Shown: positions 17,901 through 24,312 of the stretch, piece after piece
Numbering within the stretch: the stretch's first letter is position 1
How the letters are laid out: the number at the start of each line of letters is the position of its first letter
Assembly: GCA_016178785.1 (NCBI GenBank)
Contig: JACOSO010000026.1
Location: forward strand, 62,001 to 126,000
Reading direction: 5' to 3'
Source of the DNA: Bacteroidota bacterium
GTDB taxonomy: Bacteria; Bacteroidota; Bacteroidia; Cytophagales; Cyclobacteriaceae
DNA length: 64,000 nt
The notes under the pieces: generated by a model
Databases searched by the model: none
What the model was told of the DNA's origin: nothing
The model's input: only the letters and a program-made list of their open reading frames with translations
Translations under genes and position numbers: made by a program

Positions 17901-19088
17901 GCCAACCAAAGTAACACTCACTCCGCTGCCTCCGGCACAGTAGGTCCCGCCTCCGCCCACATTGTAGAGAGTTGGTAAAGGATTTACCGTTACCGTGGAG
18001 CTTCCGCTCATAGTTTGCACGCAGCCGGTCGAAGCATTGGTAGCTGCAACCGTATAAGTTCCGCCCGTAGTTTGACTGGCCCAGGTCAATGTTCCGCCAG
18101 TGCCTGCTATGGCACTGCCTGAATTACTGCCGTTTATTTTCAGTTGATAATTTACTCCAGACTGTGAGCCGCTCAATGTCACACTCACTCCGCTGCCGCC
18201 ACTGCAATAACTGCCGCCTCCGCCCATACTATATTGAGCAGGTAGTGGATTGATGGTAATAGTAGCACTGCTGTTCATGGTAGCGGTGCAGCCTGAGGAA
18301 ACATAAGTTGCCACAACCGTGTAGGTGCCTGCCGTAGTCAGGTTGGACCACGTCAGAGCTGACCCTGTTCCTGCTACCGCGCTGCCCGAGTTGCTGCCGT
18401 TGAGCAACAATTGATAATTGACACCGCTCTGTGAGCCACTGAGCGTTACACTCGTTCTACTTCCAGTACAAATGTTGCCGCCTCCGGTCACACTGTATGA
18501 TGACGGTGACGGGCTTGCAACAATTGTGGCGCTCCCGGCCATATTCTGGACGCACCCCGTTGATGTCTGTGTGGCCACAACCGTATGTGTACCAGGGGAA
18601 GAGGATGTTAACGCCCAACTCAGTGCTGAGCCCGTGCCGGCCAGTGTGGTTTTTGGGGACCCATCGACAAACCTTTGATAATTGACCCCAACTTGTGATC
18701 CACTTAAAGTCACATTCAAACTAACACCCGGACAAGCGGTTCCGCCTCCACCCACATTATAGACGGCTACACTGCAAACATTAACCGTAAGTGTGGCTAC
18801 TGTAGTAGGTCCCTTCTTTCTAAAAGCAAGCGTGTTAGAACCGGCAGACGTCCACTGCACCACGGCCGAATAAGTAGACCCGCTGATGGAAGAGCTGATG
18901 ATGGTGCCCGTAGTAGCAAGCCAACTGGTGGCGCCAACGTAAACTGTGCCGTCATCGTAACTGTACGAATATTGAACGCCTGTTGAAACGTTGGTAGGTC
19001 CATTGATCACCTGGGCAACCAAAGCTGAAGACATCAGCAACAGTCCGCTTAAAACACCAATTGATTTTTTTAGTATAGATGAAGCCAT
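11976..19088 (-). CDS. Full-length secreted RHS protein with Ig-like repeats and variable C-terminus
   Basis: A 2370-residue protein. A signal peptide (1-26, ending 'SALVAQ') is followed by a PKD-like region, then five repeats of about 89 residues (about 105-548; each with 'GTGxxLTW', 'GTYTVV' and 'GC') and four Ig_7-like repeats of about 85 residues (about 548-890; 'TASNTxLCGxG', 'WYNASTGG', 'TTTYYITSYN'). A DUF6443-like segment follows ('LNQKDLAQAIAYQDGIGR'), then YD repeats and the RHS core end 'YDLEFRNYDPVLGRMHQVDP'. After a linker and poly-Gly tract comes a unique end of about 230 residues that I do not recognise. By analogy with RHS toxins, the YD shell would encapsulate this end. It is exported by Sec; I see no T9SS sorting signal. 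Confidence 0.85.
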   Translation of the reverse strand: MASSILKKSIGVLSGLLLMSSALVAQVINGPTNVSTGVQYSYSYDDGTVYVGATSWLATTGTIISSSISGSTYSAVVQWTSAGSNTLAFRKKGPTTVATLTVNVCSVAVYNVGGGGTACPGVSLNVTLSGSQVGVNYQRFVDGSPKTTLAGTGSALSWALTSSSPGTHTVVATQTSTGCVQNMAGSATIVASPSPSSYSVTGGGNICTGSRTSVTLSGSQSGVNYQLLLNGSNSGSAVAGTGSALTWSNLTTAGTYTVVATYVSSGCTATMNSSATITINPLPAQYSMGGGGSYCSGGSGVSVTLSGSQSGVNYQLKINGSNSGSAIAGTGGTLTWASQTTGGTYTVAATNASTGCVQTMSGSSTVTVNPLPTLYNVGGGGTYCAGGSGVSVTLVGSAVGTNYQLKVGGSNTGSAVAGTGGTLTWANQTTVGNYTVVGTIVATGCSATMQFSANVATNPAPTVFSMLGGGAYCSGGTGQNVRVSSSEVGVNYYLYLNGSNTNNYISGTGSLLTWAGTTTAGTYTVVGVNSSTGCSSTMSGSAVVTVNPIPSAPTASNTSLCGTGTMTGTPGANGNTINWYSALTGGTLLATSTTSPSTSATTTYYVTTYNTTTGCASTPRQAVTVTINAVPAAPTASNTTLCGTGTMNATPGVNGNSIRWYNASTGGTLLATSTTSPSTSATTTYYITSYNTTTGCESTSARLAVTLTINAVPGAPTASNTTFCGPGSITPTLGSNGNTIRWYDALTGGSLVSTATSSPVVASTTTYYITSYNSTTGCESTSARLGLTLTINTVPSTPSATDTQLCGPGTMAATVGANGTTVRWYNAASGGTLLTSGNTSPATSATTTYYLTSFNSTTNCESTPRLAVTLTINAVPQLIVAGSTQLAYGNSTSLSTGSFYSYQWKKNGASIANATQQTFIPDSPGDITIGTKVSSGSIECVSTPVTITYPFASQSAAVNYVSVTSIMKEGVTNSTSLYSLNQKDLAQAIAYQDGIGRTFQKVGVGLSGTQGDIVSPAGFGKDGIADTVAFLPYTTTGKDGRFRLNAIRTSGNVYTASEQNQFYQNATSVAHDAQPFARVVHRSSPDARVIEQGAPGADWQPGNHTAKSTITLNTSSYPVRYWKADGTTTGNYAPNTVLVSITTDENGNQVRTYVNQLGQRVLKQVQETTTNWLETYYVYDQIGRLVYQISPKATALITGSTCNIASNATTDELVYKYKYDSLGRIKEKKVPGATPQYFVYDQLGRVVLSQDGNLRASGKWGFVKYDQYGRPIYSGLYSSALSRKVLQDQLNTIDYTTQKYYDSLATGGPMQGYTNGAFPTDANNMTLLAVNYYDTYDFDQNGTDDYAYDNAHLAGTPTASSLATRGLATGSRKLILGTSNWLISTLFYDQYDRSIQAQSNNHLNTLVQDKGSVLYTDLAGHVDKTKMTHTGPTVVTVQQRYTYDPNWRTLGIFHTINSGTEQQLAGYTYNALGQVVDKKLHVNGGTSLQSVDYRYHIRGWLSSINNAQLANDANVTNDDTNDYFGMEMFYNNTEQSSLGNAPQYNGNISAIKWKNGGVTSGAADQRSYKYNYDKSDKLKDATFQAYGTAWTKEGGTLDENMTYDANGNILGLIRKQNQRDLSGVNVTSTPQTIDNLTYNYTTGNQLSKVTDAATTTGGFADGANTATEYNYDTNGSLTADLNKGISSIVYNVLSKPATVTFTDGRVINYTYDASGTKLKTATTVSGTTTTTDYVNTYVYTNNALSFFSSPEGRVVKNGSNYEYQYAIADHQGNTRVLFTSAAQTAQSVSAGFETANQTSEASNFSNYQTSKINTLTPTNPNAHSGNSAYYLNGGYSGQVGIAKSYKVYPGDQLSLQAYAKYNTPSGTPGNLSGFAAALLSAFSLSTPAPGEIGTPSSAINTWGGIEAGSYGDGSTDNIDPKVFVTIVIFDKNYKFLDVAYQQLTTSGALMSSSYTVKEAGYAFMYVSNEQAYQTDVYFDDVTMSYTPSNIIQSSEYYAFNLATANSWTRDNTVANNFLANGGTELNTTSALYDLEFRNYDPVLGRMHQVDPMADKYSSQTPYNYSFNSPVVFNDPNGADPVPGSLHYLYDTYIAPYWRPRPVDKSGGGGGGGGGGGGGGDSGNDGITRNGNEWTIDFGKMGPYGSTWNNTNGYHDFQSNEEAYAFGRDYNDRHDSWGNTAFGRRFESFQSVISYSIRLYQYNKVLAASKTAIFVSASNSFSGISPTQGWPVTTRIVQSTDRTFWYIQSYELSKSNNTKYQVAVLATFDADGNITTQQAQVRMISDRPGVGFPATSLDMPSDAANLIMGASYFRMDQSSRPDSGLDAMYDYMQFISGYDPRSNDPSWLNPDNLLYRHQDDRNMHNAYPGNH
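12731..12773 (-). repeat. Poly-glycine (GGN) tract at the RHS variable-end junction
   Basis: A run of GGN codons encodes about 14 glycines exactly where the full-length and orphan RHS proteins stop resembling each other. The matching tract of the orphan copy is at about 8565-8613. Such a low-complexity tract could act as a flexible hinge and as a recombination or slippage point. Confidence 0.7.
16420..18775 (-). repeat. Two tandem Ig-like repeat arrays within the RHS gene
   Basis: About 17444-18773 holds five roughly 265-bp repeats and 16420-17444 holds four roughly 255-bp repeats of a second type. The units are similar at DNA level as well as protein level, most visibly in the Ig_7-like array, which suggests recent expansion by unequal recombination. 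Boundaries are approximate. Confidence 0.75.
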
Positions 19089-19134
19089 GAGAATCGTTAT
19101 TCGTTATTGGTAATTCAACATCATTGTCTATCGA

Positions 19135-19542
19135 CTATTGACCATTGACTATTGACCCCACCGTGTAGCTTTGCCGTAAACGGGTCTGCCCTGACTGTGA
19201 AAGATCAATGGTGATATAAGTGCCCACTGCTGATTTTTCAAACGTGAGGCTTCCCGTCTCTCCTTCAGCTGAAATTTTGAATACCATTTTTCCATTGGCG
19301 TTCACATTGGTCCAAGTTCCACTCGTGCTTGTCACTTCCAGGGTGGTAGTTGCTTTTTTCTGCACCCACTGCATGCTTTGTGTGCCGTAGGTTTTAAAAG
19401 TGCACTGATACGCCATTGTGGCGTTGGTGTTGAGGTCGTTCAACTGAGTAACACTCCAGGACAGGGGTGTTGTTAAAATATTTTGCGCTTGTGATGTGAG
19501 AAACATCGCAGATAACACGGTGAAGAGAAGTAATTTTTTCAT
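19135..19542 (-). CDS. Small secreted protein of the RHS operon
   Basis: A 135-residue protein with a clear signal peptide ending 'TSQAQ'. The mature part is about 115 residues, beta-rich, with Ser/Thr-rich strands ('TTTLEVTSTSGTWTNVNANG') and no cysteine pairs to suggest a specific fold. I do not recognise a family. It lies between the 1301-residue and 2370-residue genes, with about 45 bp to the RHS gene and about 20 bp to the upstream gene, so the three form one transcript. A structural or chaperone role for the large proteins is plausible but not shown. Confidence 0.7.
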   Translation of the reverse strand: MKKLLLFTVLSAMFLTSQAQNILTTPLSWSVTQLNDLNTNATMAYQCTFKTYGTQSMQWVQKKATTTLEVTSTSGTWTNVNANGKMVFKISAEGETGSLTFEKSAVGTYITIDLSQSGQTRLRQSYTVGSIVNGQ

Positions 19543-19563
19543 GGCTTCAGTTATTCTTAATTG

Positions 19564-22500
19564 TTATTGGCACGGGCTGTTATTAACAAAAGTGATGCTT
19601 GCCGTGGATGAAGACACTGTACCTGCCTGTGCGTTGCAGTTGGTGGCCGCGTTGACGCGAGCATTGTTAGGAGCAAAGCTGACTACGTACATCACTTGGT
19701 AATTTGATTGCGGGGAATTGCAGGTTATCGTATTGCCATTGATGATCGTCACATAGGGTACCCATCCGGCCTCCACCCAACTGCCATTCCCAGTAGCAAC
19801 ATACCAAGTGTAATGGACCGGCAGGTTTTGCATCACTGCTTGGTTTATTTCTTGGACGAATGCGGTGAAAGTCCTCACGTTTGAGCCTACCGGGTCACAG
19901 AAATAGATCGTGTTGGAGCCGCCACTCACACTAACAGTGGGCGTTATGGTGTTCGGCAGGGTCACGCAAATATTTTCGGTGTAGCTCACCGGGCTATAGC
20001 CCGCCACCGTAGTGGAAGCAGTCAGGGTCACGCTGTAAGAACCGTATTTCGGAAAAGAGCAGGAAACATTGGTTCCGGTCAGATTAGTAACCGTATTGTT
20101 AAAATCAGTGATCGCCCACGAATAGGTAACAGGTGTCAGACAGGCCGGCACTGCTGGTGCGGTAAAAGTAACATTCTGCCCTACCACATATTGCACTTTA
20201 TTGGCAGTGAAATTAGCGCTCAGCTCTATTCGCCCTTTGCGCTGTGTAACATACTCTCTCACTTCTTTCAGGTTGCGCTGACGGTCGTAGCTTTTCACCG
20301 GTCTTCCAAAAGAATCGTAATCCATTTTTGAACTGTTGCCGCGGTCATCGGTCTGGGCTGTCACTCCGGTCAATGGCAGATAGCTGGTATAAGAAACTCT
20401 TGCCTGTTTTGGCATGGCCACAAAATCATCGATCTGTATGGTATTGTTGGCAACTAACTGCAATGTGAACGCTGCTGAAACTGCAGTCACATCCATAAAC
20501 CCTTCCAGGTATTTCCATTGGTTGGGGGTAGTATAGTTCAACACCACGCTGCTTTGCACTGTAGCACCATTTTTCGCCTGCACCGTAAGTGTCGAATTCT
20601 GCGCTGCATAGAACCAGCAGGAAACACGATAAGTAGTTCCCCTCTTTGTCAATGTTGCTGTAGAAGTTACGGTTGAATTAGCACTTCCAAATTGTAAAGA
20701 CTTCTTTCCTGTCCACCCGGTTGATTGTACAGAAACACCTGTACCTGAGTAGGTCAACCCTTTATCTTGCACCAGTTCGAAACCTTCATACACCGCATTC
20801 TCTGCTTTGCAATTTGCAAAGTTTGCGAGCGGAGTAGCAGTGCCCGTAGCATAATGCGTTCCCATAGTCACCTTTGAAACCGGATCAGTCTGATTCATAG
20901 GAAGGCCGTTCACAAAATCCATCACCGGCCCTTTCACCATGTAGTTGGCATCGGCAGTAAATGAAGTGGAGTTCGAAGCGGTAGCTGAAATAGTCCCGGC
21001 CACGCCCTGTACAAAACTCTGTACCTGGTAAGGCCACACGCATGCGCCATAGTCCTTATATATATTGAGTGTTGCCCCAGCCATAGCCTCGGTCCCCTGC
21101 GCAGGCGTGAATGTCTGGTAGGTTTCGATCACCTCTGCCGTGCGGTTGTTGCTGTTCAGCTTGAAGATGGCGTTCGCCTGCTGGTCACCGGCTGCCGGTG
21201 CTGTAATATTGTTAAAGTAAGATGAGTATCTGATATATTGTTTGCTCACCGACTGGTCACCATTGGTCACCGTGATTTGCTTCGGAAGGTTTTGAGAATT
21301 GTACAGGTAATCAGTGGTCACGGTGCTGAATGCAGAAGGTGTTTCCTCACTATAAGTCTTTGTGATTTCTTCGGAGAGCCGCTTTGATTCATTTAGCGCG
21401 ATATCATACAAACTGTATTGAAAAAAATCTCCCGTCAATTCGTAACGCAGGCCTCTGATAACAATGCCGCTGGCCACGGAAGTGTACGTCATTGTTTTCT
21501 GACGGGTGAGACTTCCTGTGGAATTATAATCTGAAACGGAGAGCGGGTAGCCGCGCTGGTAGCTTAAGTCTTTCAACGGTGCAAATGGATAAGAGTAGGA
21601 CCCGTTCATCAGCAGTGCATTTGTGCAAGTGGAGCCGGTTGGCCTTGCCACTTTTGACCAGGTCGCGGCAGTGGATGCGTCAGGATAAGTGTTGGGTACA
21701 TCAAAAATATATTCGGTGTAGCCGCGGCCCGAAACAGATTCGGTCACTCGCGTGTACATCACCTGCCCTCCGCTTCCACCATCGGATTGCAAGCGGTTCA
21801 CATTGGTACCGTCAGTGTACCCGAACGAGGGCGGATAGGTGATCCGGCCACTTGTTGTATCCCCAGCTACTTTTAGGTATTGGTAATTTTTGGTGATAGA
21901 ATGAAAGCCTGAAGTGCCCGAAGTTTTTCCAAATGCCACTTCGCCTCCAAATGTAGTAACGCTTGCCACCCGAACTCCCGGCCCAAAGAGTTCTTCCCTT
22001 GTTGTTTTATCTAAATATTTGTTGGATTCATATGTGTATGTAGTTGTACCTCCGGTGGGAATCTGTATTTTTTTCAGAGCTCCGAAACTTGTGTAAGTGT
22101 TGTTGGGTGCCATGGTTGTTCCGGTCGGGCCCGACAGTGTAGAAGTAAGAATTGCCCCCGAGGGTATTGGTGTAACCCTGTATCTTCTGGCACCGCCTTC
22201 TGCCTGATAATAATAGAGTGTAGGAATATTCTGATTGTTGTCCTGCCCGTTGTAATACCCGAAAAAATCTTCGCCAAAACCCCTGCGCCAGGGGATGTTC
22301 GCTTGCAAAGCAACGGTATCCACATTGACATAGTCAAAACGGAAAGAAGGCAGTGCTTCGCACGTGCCAGAATTCTGTTGCCTTACCTGGATCAAAAACG
22401 GTTTGGCTATTTTCGGATATCCCGTGTCACTGGTTGATGTGATGGATTTGTAAATGAAATCAAATTCCTGGCTGTCGCCTGTTTCCGATTCGCTGATGGA

Positions 22501-23469
22501 AATTTTATCTATCAGGTTGTTTGCCCAGCTTACATTGATGGAATAGTTCTTTAAAGAAATCAGTGTAAGTCGCTTGGGGTTTACCGTTTCTTGCAGGTAG
22601 TAAAGTGTATCGACCGAGCTCACCCCTGACTGAGGCGGATTTACTCTAGAAACATAGTTTGCTCCGTAGGTCTGCGGGGTTGACTGGTAGGTGAGATTAG
22701 CTGTCGCCCCGCTTGCGTTACTCTGAATGCTGGTAAGCTTCCAAGCAGCGTTGTAGGTGAGCGGTGAGGTATAGTATAAGTAGTCTGTGTTGGAAGGAGG
22801 TGCCACTGGCGCAATCGCCTGTCGCGTGGCGGTTACTATGGAACTAAAAGTGTAAACCATCCCCTTGTTGGTCTTTATTGTGAAACTGGAAATCACGGTG
22901 GAGTTTTGGGCATAGGTAAATGTGATCTGCACATCCTGGTATGGAACAAGTTTAGGAAGTCCGTCAGCGCCAAAAACAAATTTGCCCGAAAGCCCCGGTG
23001 CATTGAAATAGAAGACATCAGGCTCTGCATCTTTGATGTAACTGAGGTTGTTGATGAATGTCCAGTCTGGCGTCTCATCTGAGCAAACAGAAAGGTTATT
23101 GTCACCAGAAGGAATGAACCCTTGGATCAGCGAAGCATTGGCGTTGCTGTTCACCAACCACCCGGTTCGTGCGTCACCGGCAAGGCTGTAGTCATCCGGC
23201 AAGCCCCTTACCTCGCGCGAAACGGAACCGCCCATAATTAAATTCCAACCCATTCCCGCGTTTCCTGCTACTTCGTTCACTTGCAATGAACCACCGTGAT
23301 GCGACAGGGTTACGCCCATCGAAAGATCGAGTGCACCGATTTTACAAATGGGGAGGCTCACAGCCGCACGGCCAGTGAGCGGATCAATATCCTGCGCTTG
23401 AGAGAAAGAAAAGGTTAGGAGAAGTAAGAGGGCAGTTGCAAAAGTGACACCCGATAAGCGGTTCAACAT
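19564..23469 (-). CDS. Large secreted RHS-partner protein with CBM-like and PKD-like domains
   Basis: A 1301-residue protein with a signal peptide ending 'SQAQ'. The mature N-terminus 'DPLTGRAAVSLPICKIGALD' and 'NAGMGWNLIMGG' is the opening typical of large SpvB/RHS-related proteins of Bacteroidota. A long beta-rich middle region contains scattered YD-like motifs ('MDYDSFGRPVKSYDRQRN'). Around residues 900-1010 is a carbohydrate-binding-like jelly-roll ('YEGFELVQDKG', 'YRVSCWFYAAQNSTLTVQA'), and near 1060-1150 a PKD-like domain ('YSWAITDFN', 'GSYSVTLTA'). It is the first gene of the RHS operon. It lacks an RHS core end and any variable toxin-like tail, so it is more likely a surface or delivery partner than a toxin. 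Confidence 0.75.
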   Translation of the reverse strand: MLNRLSGVTFATALLLLLTFSFSQAQDIDPLTGRAAVSLPICKIGALDLSMGVTLSHHGGSLQVNEVAGNAGMGWNLIMGGSVSREVRGLPDDYSLAGDARTGWLVNSNANASLIQGFIPSGDNNLSVCSDETPDWTFINNLSYIKDAEPDVFYFNAPGLSGKFVFGADGLPKLVPYQDVQITFTYAQNSTVISSFTIKTNKGMVYTFSSIVTATRQAIAPVAPPSNTDYLYYTSPLTYNAAWKLTSIQSNASGATANLTYQSTPQTYGANYVSRVNPPQSGVSSVDTLYYLQETVNPKRLTLISLKNYSINVSWANNLIDKISISESETGDSQEFDFIYKSITSTSDTGYPKIAKPFLIQVRQQNSGTCEALPSFRFDYVNVDTVALQANIPWRRGFGEDFFGYYNGQDNNQNIPTLYYYQAEGGARRYRVTPIPSGAILTSTLSGPTGTTMAPNNTYTSFGALKKIQIPTGGTTTYTYESNKYLDKTTREELFGPGVRVASVTTFGGEVAFGKTSGTSGFHSITKNYQYLKVAGDTTSGRITYPPSFGYTDGTNVNRLQSDGGSGGQVMYTRVTESVSGRGYTEYIFDVPNTYPDASTAATWSKVARPTGSTCTNALLMNGSYSYPFAPLKDLSYQRGYPLSVSDYNSTGSLTRQKTMTYTSVASGIVIRGLRYELTGDFFQYSLYDIALNESKRLSEEITKTYSEETPSAFSTVTTDYLYNSQNLPKQITVTNGDQSVSKQYIRYSSYFNNITAPAAGDQQANAIFKLNSNNRTAEVIETYQTFTPAQGTEAMAGATLNIYKDYGACVWPYQVQSFVQGVAGTISATASNSTSFTADANYMVKGPVMDFVNGLPMNQTDPVSKVTMGTHYATGTATPLANFANCKAENAVYEGFELVQDKGLTYSGTGVSVQSTGWTGKKSLQFGSANSTVTSTATLTKRGTTYRVSCWFYAAQNSTLTVQAKNGATVQSSVVLNYTTPNQWKYLEGFMDVTAVSAAFTLQLVANNTIQIDDFVAMPKQARVSYTSYLPLTGVTAQTDDRGNSSKMDYDSFGRPVKSYDRQRNLKEVREYVTQRKGRIELSANFTANKVQYVVGQNVTFTAPAVPACLTPVTYSWAITDFNNTVTNLTGTNVSCSFPKYGSYSVTLTASTTVAGYSPVSYTENICVTLPNTITPTVSVSGGSNTIYFCDPVGSNVRTFTAFVQEINQAVMQNLPVHYTWYVATGNGSWVEAGWVPYVTIINGNTITCNSPQSNYQVMYVVSFAPNNARVNAATNCNAQAGTVSSSTASITFVNNSPCQ

Positions 23470-23550
23470 AGTATTGGGGAAAATTTTTTCAATCGTGTTT
23501 ATACTGGTAAATGAAGTTTAAATATTTAGCCGTGTAGCGTTCATCTGCAT

Positions 23551-23580
23551 CAAAACTATTCTAAAGTTTCGGCAAATCAA
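23551..23580 (-). promoter_or_regulatory. Candidate Bacteroidota promoter of the RHS operon
   Basis: On the minus strand, GTTG (-33 element) is separated by 19 bases from TAGTTTTG, a full match to the -7 consensus TAnnTTTG (23551-23558). The predicted start of transcription is about 75 bases before the ATG at 23469. Spacing and both elements agree with the Bacteroidota housekeeping sigma consensus. Confidence 0.55.
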
Positions 23581-23605
23581 CTTGACATAAATCAAGAAAT
23601 AAATT

Positions 23606-24178
23606 TTATTTTACTTTCGCCCTGAGTCGGCTAAATGTTTCAGCTGACATACCGAGGTATGAAGCAATATACTTGAGTGGTACCCTATTGAATATTTCTG
23701 GCTGCATTTTTAGAAGGCTTTCATACCTGTCTTTTGTTGTCTGCAACCGTAATGAAAAGGTACGTTCTTCACTTAGTGTATAGTAGTATTCAGTTAAGAC
23801 TCGTCCGATGATATTAAATTCAAGAAAATCCCGATAAATCGATTGCAATTCATGATAGCCTAACGAAGTTAAAATTGAATCTTCTAGTAATTCAATATTC
23901 TCATAGCTTGGTTTTTGACCATAAAAGCTATTCACAGAAAAGATGAAATCATTTTCTTGCATAAGCCAAGATGTAACTTCTTGGCCTTCTTTTAAGTAAA
24001 AAGCTCTTGCTAAACCCTTTTCAATAAAGTAGACTTTATCACATATATTTCCTTGAGTAAGGAGTGTGGTTTTCTTCGGAAAGGAAACCTGACGTGTAAC
24101 ATTAGAAAGCCGATCAATCAAGGCCTGCGATAACGGGTGGATTTTTGAAATGCTTTGAATGAGAACTTCTGACAACAT
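23606..24178 (-). CDS. Crp/Fnr-family transcriptional regulator
   Basis: A 190-residue protein with a cyclic-nucleotide-binding-like beta-roll (about 20-120: 'TLLTQGNICDKVYFIEKGLARAFY') and a short C-terminal helix-turn-helix ('VPLKYIASYLGMSAETFSRLR', about 165-186). It matches the Bacteroidota subgroup of Crp/Fnr regulators, which usually lack the residues that bind cAMP, so the ligand is unknown. It lies 136 bp upstream of the RHS operon in the same direction, but with a separate candidate promoter between, so it could regulate the RHS genes from a neighbouring position. No operator was identified. Confidence 0.85.
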   Translation of the reverse strand: MLSEVLIQSISKIHPLSQALIDRLSNVTRQVSFPKKTTLLTQGNICDKVYFIEKGLARAFYLKEGQEVTSWLMQENDFIFSVNSFYGQKPSYENIELLEDSILTSLGYHELQSIYRDFLEFNIIGRVLTEYYYTLSEERTFSLRLQTTKDRYESLLKMQPEIFNRVPLKYIASYLGMSAETFSRLRAKVK

Positions 24179-24300
24179 ATAATCTTGAATTATAGGTGAA
24201 TCGTAAAATAGCAGTATTCTAATATAGAATTTTTGATGATTAGTATGAGTTTTTTTGTTCCTTTAAAATATTGATGTGCCTTGAAATATCTTTTCGCAAT

Positions 24301-24308
24301 TAACTTTG
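24301..24308 (+). promoter_or_regulatory. -7 promoter element directly before the GTG start
   Basis: TAACTTTG matches TAnnTTTG, with a TTG 17 bases upstream at 24281-24283. The element ends only 4 bases before the GTG start at 24313, which would leave almost no 5' leader. Confidence 0.4.
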
Positions 24309-24312
24309 CCCC

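Noticed and set aside
16420-18775. Regular repeats that could be taken for a CRISPR array
   Set aside because: Units of about 255-265 bp are in frame, encode Ig-like domains and lack short repeats with unique spacers.
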